Below are positions 46,384 through 55,780 of a DNA stretch of 64,000 bases, piece after piece. Origin of the DNA: Streptomyces sp. Lineage in GTDB: Bacteria > Actinomycetota > Actinomycetes > Streptomycetales > Streptomycetaceae. Below the pieces are notes generated by a model. It was not told where the DNA came from. It ran no database searches and was given only the letters and a program-made list of their open reading frames with translations. Made by a program: the position numbers and the translations under genes. Each line of letters starts with the position of its first letter. Positions within the stretch are counted from its first letter, which is position 1. Where the stretch lies: positions 1 through 64,000 of the forward strand of contig NZ_JAEKKT010000124.1 of NCBI RefSeq assembly GCF_019510245.1. The letters are read 5' to 3'.

Positions 46384-46415
46384 TACAACTCACGAGCAAG
46401 TTGTACTATACAACT
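46384..46415. promoter_or_regulatory. MarR operator with three 7-base half-sites
   Basis: TACAACT (46384-46390), AGTTGTA (46399-46405) and TACAACT (46409-46415) alternate in orientation. The right pair is a perfect dyad with a three-base centre, and the left pair is a perfect dyad with an eight-base centre. The region is AT-rich and lies between the divergent MarR and membrane protein genes. Confidence 0.7.
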
Positions 46416-46482
46416 AGGGCGTCGGAGGAGGTATTCCCGTGAGGGCGTTGCGGTGGAAGGCGCGGCCGTCGGAGGTGTTCGC

Positions 46483-46926
46483 GTGACAACGGCACAGACG
46501 GCGGTGGAGACCATCCAGCGGGAGATGACGGCGTTCGCGCGCCGGGCCCGGGCCTCGGCCGGGCGCATGCACCCCGAGCTGTCGCTGGTGTCGTACACCC
46601 TGCTCGGGCACCTGGAGGAGCGCGGCGGCTGCCGGGCCACCGACCTGGCCGCGCACTACGCGCTCGACAAGTCGACGGTCAGCCGGCAGGTGGCGGCGCT
46701 GGAGCGGGCGGGGCTGATCGAGCGGCGCCTGGACCCTGAGGACCACCGGGTCCAGGTGCTGCATCTGACGGAGGCCGGGCAGGGGATCCTGGCCCAGGTC
46801 ACACGCAGCCGCCGGGCCGCCTTCCAGGAACAGCTGGCGGACTGGCCGGAGGCGGACCTGGTCAGGTTCGCCGGGTACCTGGAGCGCTACAACGCCGGGA
46901 CCTCGACGGGTTCCGCCGACGACTGA
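46483..46926 (+). CDS. MarR-family transcriptional regulator
   Basis: A 147-residue regulator starting at GTG 46483 behind GGAGGTG. The winged helix is CRATDLAAHYALDKSTVSRQ then VAALERAGLIERRLDPEDHR, and the wing ends VQVLHLTEAG. It should repress the divergent membrane protein gene and itself through the half-sites at 46384-46415. The last 40 bases overlap the convergent GNAT gene. Confidence 0.92.
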   Translation: MTTAQTAVETIQREMTAFARRARASAGRMHPELSLVSYTLLGHLEERGGCRATDLAAHYALDKSTVSRQVAALERAGLIERRLDPEDHRVQVLHLTEAGQGILAQVTRSRRAAFQEQLADWPEADLVRFAGYLERYNAGTSTGSADD

Positions 46927-47636
46927 CCGAGCGGCTCCGGGACCCTGGCCGCGACGAAGGCGGTACGGCGGCGCAGGCGGAAGCCGAGCGACTCGTACAG
47001 ACGGATCGCGTTCGTGTTCTCGGCGCCGGTGTGCAGGAAGGGTGTCTCGCCGCGTTCCCGGATGCCGTGCGCGACCGCGCGGACGAGCCGGGTCGCGAGA
47101 CCCTCGCCACGGTGTGCCGGGTCGGTGCAGACCGCGCTGATCTCGGTCCAGCCCGGCGGGTGCAGCCGCTCCCCCGCCATCGCGATCAGCCTGCCGTCCC
47201 GGCGGATGCCCAGGTACGTGCCGAGTTCGACGGTGCGGGGCAGGAACGGGCCTGGGCGGGTGCGGCCGACCAGGTCGAGCATCTCCGGTACGTCGGCCGG
47301 GCCCAGCCGGACCGCGGCCGGCTCCGGGGCGGCGTCCATGCCCTCGTCCACCAGCTGTACGCCGGCGATGTTCATCGTGAGCTCCCAGCCCTCCGGGAGC
47401 TCACCGCGGTAGCCGGGCAGCGGGACCTCCGCGCCGGGGCCGGCCAGGGCGGCGAGATCCGCCCAGTCCCCGGCGTCCGGATCGTCGGGCAGCGCCAGCC
47501 ACGGGGAGACGTCGGCGGGGTAGCGCAGGATCCGGCCGCGCCGCTCGGCGAAGCGGGCGTGCGGGCCGGTGAGCGAGGCGCGGGCCGGGTTGTCCAGGAC
47601 GTGCGGAGCGCCCTCGCGGGCGTGCGGGACGCTCAT
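46887..47636 (-). CDS. GNAT-family acetyltransferase
   Basis: A 249-residue acetyltransferase. The amino half is family-specific (GRILRYPADVSPWLALPDDP). The GNAT core lies in the second half: YLGIRRDGRLIAMAGERLH, then the acetyl-CoA site AVCTDPAHRGEGLATRLVRA and NTNAIRLYESLGFRLRRR. The substrate is unknown. It overlaps the MarR gene at its 3' end and has a four-base overlap with the upstream oxidoreductase gene, suggesting co-transcription with it. Confidence 0.9.
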   Translation of the reverse strand: MSVPHAREGAPHVLDNPARASLTGPHARFAERRGRILRYPADVSPWLALPDDPDAGDWADLAALAGPGAEVPLPGYRGELPEGWELTMNIAGVQLVDEGMDAAPEPAAVRLGPADVPEMLDLVGRTRPGPFLPRTVELGTYLGIRRDGRLIAMAGERLHPPGWTEISAVCTDPAHRGEGLATRLVRAVAHGIRERGETPFLHTGAENTNAIRLYESLGFRLRRRTAFVAARVPEPLGQSSAEPVEVPAL

Positions 47637-48556
47637 ATGGCGACCTCGATCACGATCTTGCCCAGGGCGTGCCCGTCCTCGACGGCGCGCACCGCCTCGT
47701 CGGCCCTGTCCAGCGGGAAGGTCCGAGAGACATGCGGGTCGAGTTCACCGGCCACGACGAGCTCGGCCACCTCGTCCAGGACTGTGGCGGTCCGGGCGCG
47801 TGCCACCCGCGACCCGCCCAGCGCGGCGACGGTCTCCGGCGCCGCGCCGGCGGTGATCAGCCTGGTGCGGTCGGCGAGCAGGCCGGCCGCCTCGCTGAGC
47901 ACCTCGCCGCCGACCAGGTCGTAGACGCCGTCCACGCCGTCGGGAGCGACCGCCCGCACCCGGTCGGCCAGGCCCGGGCCGGAGGGCACGTGCACGGCGC
48001 CCAGCGACTCGACGAGGTCCTTCTTGGCCTCGCTCGCCACACCGACCACCCGCAGGCCCCAAGCGTGGGCGATCTGCAGGGCCGCCACGCCCACTCCGCC
48101 GCCTGCGCCGGTGACCAGCAGGGTCGCGCCTTCGGGCAGGTCGAGCTGGCGTACGCCGTCGTAGGCGGTGGCCGCGGCGACCGGCAGGGTGGCGGCGTCG
48201 GTGAAGGACAGCGAGGCGGGCTTGTGCGCGGTCAGGGACGCCGTCAGCAGGGCGTACTCCGCGAACGCGCCGCCGGGCGTGTTGCCGAAGACCTCGTCAC
48301 CGGCCGCGAACCCGGTCACGCCTTCGCCGGTCTCCTCGACCACACCGGCGGCCTCGCTGCCGAGGACGACCGGGAAGCGTGCCTCCCCCTCGCCGGGGCG
48401 GCGGAAACCGCCCCGCAGCTTCCAGTCGACGGGGTTGACCCCCGCCGCGCGGACCGCGATCAGCAGTTCACCGGGGCCGGGAACGGGCCGGGCCACCTCG
48501 GCGAAGGCCTCGGCCTCGGGCCCGCCGTGCCTGGTGTAGACGTACGCCTTGGGCAT
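47633..48556 (-). CDS. Zinc-independent quinone oxidoreductase-like (MDR family) protein
   Basis: A 307-residue NADP-dependent medium-chain reductase. The GroES-like part shows VRAAGVNPVDWKLRGGFRRP and VLGSEAAGVVEETGEGVTGF. The Rossmann part shows LLVTGAGGGVGVAALQIAHA. Zinc-binding cysteines are absent, which places it with quinone oxidoreductases and enone reductases. It probably detoxifies quinones or unsaturated carbonyls. Its stop overlaps the GNAT start, and it diverges from the molybdenum-enzyme operon. Confidence 0.92.
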   Translation of the reverse strand: MPKAYVYTRHGGPEAEAFAEVARPVPGPGELLIAVRAAGVNPVDWKLRGGFRRPGEGEARFPVVLGSEAAGVVEETGEGVTGFAAGDEVFGNTPGGAFAEYALLTASLTAHKPASLSFTDAATLPVAAATAYDGVRQLDLPEGATLLVTGAGGGVGVAALQIAHAWGLRVVGVASEAKKDLVESLGAVHVPSGPGLADRVRAVAPDGVDGVYDLVGGEVLSEAAGLLADRTRLITAGAAPETVAALGGSRVARARTATVLDEVAELVVAGELDPHVSRTFPLDRADEAVRAVEDGHALGKIVIEVAI

Positions 48557-48724
48557 CGTTTTCCTCGCTCTCTGGTGCTGTCACCGGTGTCCCGGCAGCC
48601 GCACTCAGCGGCAAGGACGGGCACGGGGCGGCTATTCCCGCACCCGCGGATCGTTCATACGGCCGCAATGAACGGGGGCCTGACCTGGGCGGGAGCACCC
48701 GATCGGGCGTCGTACGGTTGGAGC

Positions 48725-49322
<598 letters not shown>

Positions 49323-49330
<8 letters not shown>

Positions 49331-50096
49331 GACGACGACCGCCGGGACGGCCTTCGCTCCCCCGACGCGCTTCGCGGTGCCCGGGCGCATCGAGGTCGGG
49401 GACCAGGCCGCGGGGGTGTGGCAGACGGCCACGATCACCGGGATACGGCGCGAGACCCCGCGCGCGGCGACCTTCCGGCTGGCGGTGCCCGCCTGGGCGG
49501 GGCATCTGCCGGGGCAGCACCTGATGCTGCGGCTGACCGCCGCGGACGGCTACACGGCCCAGCGCCACTACTCCCTCGCCTCCGCACCGGACGGCTCCGG
49601 GCACATCGAGCTGACCCTGGACCATGTCGCGGACGGCGAGGTCTCGGGCTGGTTCCACACGGTGGCCCGGCCCGGTGACACCGTCGAGGTGCGCGGCCCG
49701 CTGAGCGGCTTCTTCGCCTGGCCCGGCGACCGGCCCGCGCTGCTGGTCGGCGCCGGCTCCGGGGTCGTACCGCTGATGTCGATGGTCCGGCACCACCGGG
49801 CCCGGGCCCTGGAGGTGCCGCTGCGCATGGTGGTGTCGGCACGCTCCCCCGAGGAGCTGATCTACGCCCGGGAGCTGGGCGCGGAGACCACGACCGTCTT
49901 CACCCGCGCCGCGCCCCAGGGTGTCCCGGTGGGACGTATGTCCGCCGCACATGTGGCCCCGCTCCTGGCCGAGGAGCCCGAGGGCGGGTGGGAGGCCTAT
50001 GTGTGCGGCTCCAACGGGTTCGCGGAGCATGCCTCGCGGCTGCTCGTGGCGGCCGGACAGCCGGTGGACCGGATCCGCATCGAGCGGTTCGGCTGA
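49323..50096 (+). CDS. Ferredoxin-NADP reductase-type flavoprotein
   Basis: A 257-residue reductase starting at GTG 49323 within the end of the molybdenum enzyme gene. The FAD site is RHYSLASAPDGSGHIELTLD, and the nucleotide site is ALLVGAGSGVVPLMSMVRHH. The end, YVCGSNGFAEHASRLL with a final aromatic-less RIERFG, fits the NAD(P)H reductase family. No iron-sulfur domain is attached. It probably passes electrons between NAD(P)H and the co-encoded molybdopterin enzyme. Confidence 0.9.
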
Positions 50097-50427
50097 GCGG
50101 TTCGACTGACCGCCGGCGCACCTGACGGCCACCGCGGGCGCGCGGAGCGAACGTGCGGGGCGGACGCGCGGAGCGGACGCTTTCGGCTCCGGAGCGTGCG
50201 GTCCGGGGGCGTGCGGTCAGTGGGTGCCCGGGGCGCCGGGACGGGTGGGCGGCGCGCGCCGGAACCTGTGCTTCAGCCGGTGCCGGATCCGGATGTCCGG
50301 GCGGTGGGCGAGCTGCTCCGTTCGGGGTACCAGTCCCGTGTGGACGCTCGCATGCGAGCGGGGGCACGCTGGGAGCTGCGGACCGGCTGTCCGGCCCTCC
50401 GGCTCTTGTGGCGGCGAGGAGGTCGAC
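50097..50427. other. Gap upstream of the two-helix membrane protein
   Basis: About 330 bases of very GC-rich sequence with imperfect repeats of GCGCGGAGCG near 50137-50180. No gene is supported. The last part must contain the promoter of the membrane protein gene. Confidence 0.35.
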
Positions 50428-51015
50428 ATGCGTACCCGGGTGCGTGGCTGGCGCTGGCGGCAGAACCCGCTGCGGCGCAAGTCCGACATGGTGGAAGCGT
50501 GGATAGCGCTCGCCGTCGCGGTCCTGCTGTGCGCGGGTGCGCCCCTGGCGGGTGCGATCGCAGGGCTCTGGGCCCATGAGCAGGCGCGGTCGGTGGCGGT
50601 GGTGGAGCGGTCCGAACGCCACATGGTCCGGGCCGTGGTCGTCGGCGGCAGCCCGGAGCAGCTGCCGTCGGTGCAGGGCGGCGACCGGGCGCACGCCTAC
50701 CAGACGAACGTCCGCTGGACCGTGCCCGGCGAGGGGACGAAGACCACCCTGGCCCGGGTCCCGGCAGGCACGCGGACCGGTGACGCGGTGGACGTGTGGT
50801 TCGACCGGCAGGGGCACGGGGTCGCCCCGCCGCCCGACGACGTCGCCGTCTGGCAGCACACGGTCACCGTGGGCCTGTGCGGGGCGAGCGCCGCGGCGGC
50901 CGTGGTGCTGCTCGGCCACGGCATCGTGCGCAGGGTGGCGCTGCGCCACCGGCTCGCCGAGTGGGAGCAGGAGTGGGCCCGCACCGGACCTGACTGGACC
51001 CGCGGTCGCGCGTGA
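50428..51015 (+). CDS. Two-helix membrane protein, Rv1733c-like
   Basis: A 195-residue protein starting at ATG 50428 behind GAGGAGG. It begins with basic RVRGWRWRQNPLRRKSDMVE, then helix one (AWIALAVAVLLCAGAPLAGA). An outside loop of about 100 residues includes SERHMVRAVVVGGSPE and RVPAGTRTGDAVDVWFDRQG. Helix two is VGLCGASAAAAVVLLGHGIV, and the tail is charged. This matches the Rv1733c-like family of actinobacterial membrane proteins with unknown function. Confidence 0.85.
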   Translation: MRTRVRGWRWRQNPLRRKSDMVEAWIALAVAVLLCAGAPLAGAIAGLWAHEQARSVAVVERSERHMVRAVVVGGSPEQLPSVQGGDRAHAYQTNVRWTVPGEGTKTTLARVPAGTRTGDAVDVWFDRQGHGVAPPPDDVAVWQHTVTVGLCGASAAAAVVLLGHGIVRRVALRHRLAEWEQEWARTGPDWTRGRA

Positions 51016-51024
51016 AACCCCGCG

Positions 51025-51043
51025 CCGGACGCCCCGCGTCCGG
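51025..51043. terminator. Eight-base-pair hairpin after the membrane protein gene
   Basis: CCGGACGC and GCGTCCGG pair around a CCC loop, starting ten bases past the stop at 51015. Confidence 0.55.
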
Positions 51044-51467
51044 GACCCCTGCCCGGCTGTCTGCCGATCGCCGGGCCACGCACGCGTGCGTGGCGGTGCG
51101 CCGGTCGGCCCGGACCGGCCGCCTTCGCCCGCGCCGACCGGCACCGCGTCCCGCCACCGCCGTCGTCCACGCCCCGGCCCCGCCTACCCCCAGCCTCGCC
51201 CACGCCCCGGCCTCGTCCGTGCCCCGGTCTCCGGCTGGGCGCCCGCCGTCGCGGCCGAGGTGACCCGACCACCCGCCGCGGCCGCTCAGCCGCCGGGGGT
51301 CCCCGCCCGCCGTCCACGCACGGCAGTTCGCCTCGCTGACCAGCGGATCCGCCGCCGACGGCAGGAGGTTCGCCGCGGTGGCCGGCTGTGCGGGGGCCTG
51401 GCGATTCGTCGGACCATCCACGTACGGTGTGATCATCCGCACCTTCCCTTCACCAAGGCGGTTGTTG
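51044..51467. other. Gap before the esterase gene, with an 18-base palindrome
   Basis: More than 400 bases without a supported gene. The stretch is very rich in C and encodes only Pro/Arg-rich frames. It holds the perfect palindrome CCACGCACG-CGTGCGTGG at 51076-51093 and the esterase promoter near its right end. Confidence 0.4.
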
Positions 51468-52436
51468 ATGGCCCTGTTCGACCTTCCCCTCGACGAGCTC
51501 CGGGAACACCGCAGTACGTCGGTGGCGCCAGACGACTTCGACGCCTTCTGGTCCAAGACGCTCCAGGAAGCCCGCGAGCACGATCTCGACGCCCGTTTCG
51601 AGCCGGTCGACGCCGGGCTGTCCACGGTCGACGTCTACGACGTGACGTTCGCCGGTTTCGGCGGCCACCCGGTCAAGGGCTGGCTGCGGCTTCCGGCCGG
51701 CACCACCGAACCGCTGCCGCTCGTCGTGGAGTTCATCGGGTACGGCGGCGGCCGCGGCCTGGCGCACGAGAACCTGCTCTGGGCGTCGACGGGACGGGCG
51801 CACTTCACGATGGACACCCGCGGCCAGGGCAGCGCCTGGGGCGGCGGAGGCGGCACCGCGGACCCGGTGGGCGGTGCGCCGGCGTACCCCGGGTTCATGA
51901 CCCGGGGCATCGACGCGCCCGAGAACTACTACTACCGCCGGGTGTTCACGGACGCGGTCCGGGCGGTCGAGGCGGCCCGCTCGCATCCGCTGACCGACGC
52001 GTCGCGGACCGTGGCGCTCGGCTCCAGCCAGGGCGGCGGGATCACCATCGCGGTCGGCGGTCTGGTCCCGGACCTGGTGGCGGTCGCGCCGGACGTGCCG
52101 TTCCTGTGCGACTTCCCGCGCGCCACCACGCTGACGGACCGTCACCCGTACCGGGAGATCGGCCTGTTCCTGAAGACGCACCGCGGCCGCTCGGCGGACG
52201 TGCAGCGCACCCTCTCCTACTTCGACGGTGTGCACTTCGCGGCCCGCGGCCGGGCCCCGGCGCTGTTCTCGGCGGCCCTGGAGGACCAGACCTGCCCGCC
52301 CTCCACGGTCTACGCGGCCTTCAACTCCTGGGCGCACGAGGACAAGACGATCGAGGTGTACGACTTCAACGACCACGAGGGCGGCGGCCCGTACCACGAG
52401 GCGACGAAGGCGCGCTGGCTGCGCTCGTACATCTGA
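51468..52436 (+). CDS. Acetyl xylan esterase/cephalosporin C deacetylase family
   Basis: A 322-residue cytoplasmic esterase. Features are FDAFWSKTLQEAREHDLDAR, FIGYGGGRGLAHENLLWAST, MDTRGQGSAWGGGGGT, the nucleophile motif ALGSSQGGG, and the final catalytic part DHEGGG. These match the AXE1 family, which removes acetyl groups from oligosaccharides. ATG 51468 with AAGGCGG upstream is chosen; an upstream in-frame start has no support. It could process acetylated xylo- or chito-oligosaccharides. Confidence 0.92.
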   Translation: MALFDLPLDELREHRSTSVAPDDFDAFWSKTLQEAREHDLDARFEPVDAGLSTVDVYDVTFAGFGGHPVKGWLRLPAGTTEPLPLVVEFIGYGGGRGLAHENLLWASTGRAHFTMDTRGQGSAWGGGGGTADPVGGAPAYPGFMTRGIDAPENYYYRRVFTDAVRAVEAARSHPLTDASRTVALGSSQGGGITIAVGGLVPDLVAVAPDVPFLCDFPRATTLTDRHPYREIGLFLKTHRGRSADVQRTLSYFDGVHFAARGRAPALFSAALEDQTCPPSTVYAAFNSWAHEDKTIEVYDFNDHEGGGPYHEATKARWLRSYI

Positions 52437-52449
52437 GGAGGAGGCGGAG

Positions 52450-52854
52450 TTGGACGTACGGGAGACCGCGGAGCGGTTCGTCCGGGTCTGGGAGCGGGGC
52501 TGGGCCGCGCACGACGTGGACGCGCTGCTGGCCCTGTATGCCGAGGACTGTGTGCACCGTTCGATGCCGTTCCGCGCCCCGCACCGGGGCCGGGACGAAC
52601 TCGCCGCCTATCTGCGCTGGTCGTTCGGGGCGGAGCGGGTGACGGACGTCAGGTTCTCGGCGCCCCTGGTGGGCCCGGACGGGGTCGCGGCGGCGGAGTT
52701 CCGGGTGCGGTCCGAAGAAGGGGGTACGGCGGCCACGCTGGCGGGGTGCGTGTTCGTGCGCTTCGACGCACAGGGCCTCGCGGTGGAGTCCCGCGACTAC
52801 TGGCACACCGGGGAGGGGCACCAGGAGCCGGCCGGAAGACTCTTCCTCCTCTGA
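52450..52854 (+). CDS. SnoaL-like (NTF2 fold) protein
   Basis: A 134-residue protein of the nuclear transport factor 2 fold. The start is unusual: TTG 52450 follows AGGAGGAGGCGGAG, 13 bases after the esterase stop. Features are VRVWERGWAAHDVDALLALY, AEDCVHRSMPF and SRDYWHTGEGHQEPAGRLFL. Such small proteins bind or isomerise hydrophobic molecules, or act as accessory domains. It shares a message with the esterase and is followed by a strong terminator. Confidence 0.82.
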   Translation: MDVRETAERFVRVWERGWAAHDVDALLALYAEDCVHRSMPFRAPHRGRDELAAYLRWSFGAERVTDVRFSAPLVGPDGVAAAEFRVRSEEGGTAATLAGCVFVRFDAQGLAVESRDYWHTGEGHQEPAGRLFLL

Positions 52855-52892
52855 GCTTCCCCCCAGTCCGACCAGTCGGTACGTTCGGGGTG

Positions 52893-52922
52893 CCCGGACC
52901 GCAGCGTCGCGGTCCGGGTTTT
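52893..52922 (+). terminator. Rho-independent terminator with T-run
   Basis: CCCGGACCGC and GCGGTCCGGG form a perfect ten-base-pair stem around AGCGTC, followed by TTTT. It lies 38 bases after the SnoaL-like gene and is the most canonical terminator in the window. Confidence 0.8.
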
Positions 52923-52943
52923 CCGGCGTACGACGGAGGGCGC

Positions 52944-54128
52944 ATGTCCGAGCACGAGTCCCAGCCGCAACCACAGCCACAGGTCCACGGCCACTGCGAT
53001 CCGCGTTTCGCGGCGGTGCGGGAGGCGTTCGAGGAGAACTTCCGGGACCGGGAGGAGCTGGGCGCCGCCGTCGCGGTGACGGCCGGCGGCGAGACGGTGG
53101 TGGATCTGTGGGGCGGCTGGGCCGATCCGGCGCAGGGCCGGCCGTGGGAGCGGGACACCGTGGTCAACGTCTGGTCCACGACCAAGGGTCCGGTGGCGTT
53201 GTGTGCGCACATCCTGGCCGACCGGGGGCTGCTCGACCTCGACGCGCCGGTGGCCGCCTACTGGCCCGAGTTCGCGGCGGCCGGCAAGGAGCGGGTCCTG
53301 GTGCGCCATCTGCTCTCGCACCGGGCCGGGCTGTCCGGGCTGCGCGAGCCGCACTCGCTGCGGGATCTGTACGACTGGGAGCTGACCACCGCGCGGCTCG
53401 CGGCGACGGAGCCCTGGTGGGAGCCGGGGACCAGGTCCGGGTATCACGCGCTGACCTACGGCTTCCTGGTCGGCGAGGTGGTGCGGCGGGTGTCGGGGCT
53501 GCGGCCGGGGGCGTTCCTGGAGCGGGAGGTCACCGGGCCGCTGGGGATCGACTTCACGGTCGGACTGCCGGAGAAGGAGTCCGGGCGGGCGGCGGAGCTG
53601 GTGCATCCCCGCGTCGTGTCGGACAGCGAACAGGCTGCGATCTTCAGCCAGTTGGCGCCCGCGGCGGTCGCCGCCCTGGCCAACCCCGGCGTGGGCGCGA
53701 ATGCGGCGAACACCCCCGGGTGGCGGGCGGCCGAGATCCCGGCCGCCAACGGGCACGGCACGGCCCGGGCGGTCGCGGCGCTGTACGGGGTGTTCGCCGG
53801 CCGGGGCGAGTACGGCGGCCTGCGCGTACTGTCGCCGGAGGCGGCCGAGCGGGTGCGGGAGGGCCAGGGCAGCTGCCGTGACCTGGTACTGGGGGCGGGT
53901 TTCGAGCACGAGACCGAGATCGGGCTCGGGCTGTGGCTGAGCGGGCCGAACGGCTCGTACGGGCCCAATCCGCGGGCCTTCGGGCACGACGGGTTCGGCG
54001 GTTCCTGCGGGTTGGCCGACCCGGAAGCGGGGGTCTCCCTCGGATACGTCATGAACCGCATGGGGCCGCGGATCGCGGACGACCCGCGGAAGACGGCCCT
54101 GGTCAACGCCGTTTACGCGTGTCTGTGA
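52944..54128 (+). CDS. Serine hydrolase, beta-lactamase/esterase EstB type
   Basis: A 394-residue enzyme with the class C beta-lactamase fold. The nucleophile is in VWSTTKGPVALCAHILADRG (STTK). The tyrosine motif is in GYHALTYGFLVGEVVRRVSG, and the third motif is HDGFGGSCGLAD. There is no signal peptide, so it works in the cytoplasm and is more likely an esterase or transesterase than an antibiotic-resistance enzyme. GGAGG precedes the ATG at 52944. Confidence 0.92.
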   Translation: MSEHESQPQPQPQVHGHCDPRFAAVREAFEENFRDREELGAAVAVTAGGETVVDLWGGWADPAQGRPWERDTVVNVWSTTKGPVALCAHILADRGLLDLDAPVAAYWPEFAAAGKERVLVRHLLSHRAGLSGLREPHSLRDLYDWELTTARLAATEPWWEPGTRSGYHALTYGFLVGEVVRRVSGLRPGAFLEREVTGPLGIDFTVGLPEKESGRAAELVHPRVVSDSEQAAIFSQLAPAAVAALANPGVGANAANTPGWRAAEIPAANGHGTARAVAALYGVFAGRGEYGGLRVLSPEAAERVREGQGSCRDLVLGAGFEHETEIGLGLWLSGPNGSYGPNPRAFGHDGFGGSCGLADPEAGVSLGYVMNRMGPRIADDPRKTALVNAVYACL

Positions 54129-54172
54129 GGCCCGCACGGTTTCGGCCGAACCCGCCGGCCGCTCTTCCCTGA

Positions 54173-54184
54173 TGGTTTAGACCA
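54173..54184. promoter_or_regulatory. DasR-type (dre-like) palindrome TGGTTTAGACCA
   Basis: This differs from the dre core TGGTCTAGACCA at a single position. It lies 65 bases before the GntR regulator start in a short AT-rich stretch likely to be that gene's promoter. Autoregulation by the encoded HutC/DasR-subfamily protein is the simplest reading. Confidence 0.65.
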
Positions 54185-54248
54185 ATGCTAGATGTGGTCG
54201 CGGAACGAACCCGCACGGCTACTTCTTGTCACCCACAGGAGGAGCGGC

Positions 54249-54992
54249 ATGGCCCGCACCACCCCCCACGGTCACTCCGAGAGCGAAGGGCAGCCCCTGT
54301 ACTGGCGGATCGCGACACAACTCCTCGGCGAACTGCGCGACGGCACCCTGCCGCCCGGGGAACGGCTGCCGGCGGAACGGCAGTTGGCGCGGCACTTCGG
54401 GGTCAGCCGGGAAACCGTCCGGCAGGCACTGGAGGTGCTGCGGCACAGCGGACTGGTGGCCACCGACCGGCGGGGCAGTCACGCGACGCTGCCCGGCCGG
54501 CCGGTGGAGAGCCCGGTCTCGCTCGCCTTCCCGGTGGGCGCCGGGCCCACGGAGCACGGCGCGGTCGACCGGGCCACGGTGGCCTGGGAGGAGCCGCCGC
54601 CCGAGCACGCGGCGGCGCTTGGGCTGGCCCCGCACCGGCCGACCCTGGTGCACCGCTACGAGTCCGCCTCCCCCGACGGCCACGCCCTGCGCACCGCCGT
54701 GACCTCGTTCTCGGCGGTGGCCCTGACCGAGGTCGAGGAACTGGGGCGCTACCGGGACCGGGCAGACGGCTGTGCCGCCGCGCAGCTGCGCCGGGCCTAC
54801 GACTGGATGCGCCAGGCGGGCCTCACCCTGCACCACCGGGACTCCATCACCCAGGTCGCGGACGCGTCCTCGGTCCGGGTGACCCGCCGGGTGCACGACC
54901 AGTACGCCCGACCGCTGGAGATCACCGACCTGGTGGTGGACGCCCAGCAGGACGCGCTGGTCTACGAGTTCACGGTGCCTGCCGCGGGCTGA
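54249..54992 (+). CDS. GntR-family regulator, HutC/DasR subfamily
   Basis: A 247-residue regulator starting at ATG 54249, with AGGAGGAG seven bases upstream; a start at 54192 lies inside the probable promoter. The winged helix is LYWRIATQLLGELRDGTLPP, then GERLPAERQLARHFGVSRET and VRQALEVLRHSGLVATDRRG. The rest is a UTRA ligand domain (PHRPTLVHRYESASPDGHAL, VTRRVHDQYARPLEITDLVV). UTRA regulators sense amino-sugar phosphates, histidine-pathway acids or similar. A dre-like site upstream suggests sequence recognition like DasR. It is not dasR itself by context. The end overlaps the convergent methyltransferase by 31 bases. Confidence 0.9.
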   Translation: MARTTPHGHSESEGQPLYWRIATQLLGELRDGTLPPGERLPAERQLARHFGVSRETVRQALEVLRHSGLVATDRRGSHATLPGRPVESPVSLAFPVGAGPTEHGAVDRATVAWEEPPPEHAAALGLAPHRPTLVHRYESASPDGHALRTAVTSFSAVALTEVEELGRYRDRADGCAAAQLRRAYDWMRQAGLTLHHRDSITQVADASSVRVTRRVHDQYARPLEITDLVVDAQQDALVYEFTVPAAG

Positions 54993-55711
54993 CCGCGCCG
55001 GGCCACGACCAGCCGGGCGCGCGGGCTGTCGTCGGCGCGCGCGCCGAACTCGGGCAGCGCGGACAGCTCTACGGAGAACCCCGCGCGCGCCAGCTCCTCC
55101 AGCACGGCGCCGAGCCGGAAGGCCCGGTAGTACATGACGAACGGGGGCCGCCACAGGGCGTTGCGCACGCGCATCACGGTGTCGAAGCCCAGCAGCATCC
55201 AGAACCCTGGGCTGGTGGGCCGGGGCGGGGCGAGCACCGGGAAGGCGAAGGTGCCGCCCGGCCGCAGCACCGCGTGGACCTGGCCGAAGAGGCCGGGCAG
55301 CTCCCGGGGCAGGAAGTGCCCGAACGCCCCGAAGCTGACGACCAGGTCGAAGGCGGGCCCGAACGGCAGGGCCCGGGCGTCGCCGCGCACGTAGGTGACG
55401 TCCGGTCCCTCGGGCGGGGGCTGCCGGCGGGCGATCTCCAGCATGCCGGCGCTGAAGTCGACCCCGGTCACGCTGTGCCGGCACACTCGGGCGAGTACGT
55501 CGGTGCCGGCTCCTGTCCCGCAGCACAGGTCGAGGCCGTCCGCGAAGGGGCCGAGCGGGGTGAGCGCCTTCGCGACCGACTCGAGGACCGGGTCCGGGGT
55601 CCGGAAGGGGGTGTGGTCGAACTTCGGGGCCAGCAGGTCGTAACCGCGCTCGACCGAGGACAGGGCCTGGACGGCGAGTTCACGGAGGCTCGGGCCTTCG
55701 GGGCTGAACAT
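54962..55711 (-). CDS. SAM-dependent methyltransferase, class I
   Basis: A 249-residue methyltransferase. Motif I is GLDLCCGTGAGTDVLARVCR, the post-motif acidic residue is in SVTGVDFSAGMLEIARRQPP, and motif IV-type residues are in LPFGPAFDLVVSFGAFGHFL. The later region LPGLFGQVHAVLRPGGTFAF is standard. The substrate is unknown. It is a monocistronic gene downstream of a very strong hairpin. Confidence 0.9.
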   Translation of the reverse strand: MFSPEGPSLRELAVQALSSVERGYDLLAPKFDHTPFRTPDPVLESVAKALTPLGPFADGLDLCCGTGAGTDVLARVCRHSVTGVDFSAGMLEIARRQPPPEGPDVTYVRGDARALPFGPAFDLVVSFGAFGHFLPRELPGLFGQVHAVLRPGGTFAFPVLAPPRPTSPGFWMLLGFDTVMRVRNALWRPPFVMYYRAFRLGAVLEELARAGFSVELSALPEFGARADDSPRARLVVARRGQPAAGTVNS

Positions 55712-55732
55712 CCGGCCAGCCTACGGGAGCAC

Positions 55733-55774
55733 ACGGCGCGGGCGCGGCCCCGGCGGGGGCCGCGCCCGCGCCGT
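55733..55774. terminator. 19-base-pair terminator hairpin
   Basis: ACGGCGCGGGCGCGGCCCC pairs perfectly with its complement at 55756-55774 around GGCG. It starts seven bases past the stop of the beta-helix gene, isolating it from the methyltransferase gene on the same strand. Confidence 0.8.
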
Positions 55775-55780
55775 CCGGTG

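Noticed and set aside
51076..51093. The 18-base palindrome as a phage attachment site
   Set aside because: No integrase, tRNA gene or second copy is present. It is more likely a GC-rich dyad in a non-coding gap.
52944..54128. A beta-lactamase resistance gene
   Set aside because: There is no signal peptide and the motifs fit EstB-type esterases equally well.
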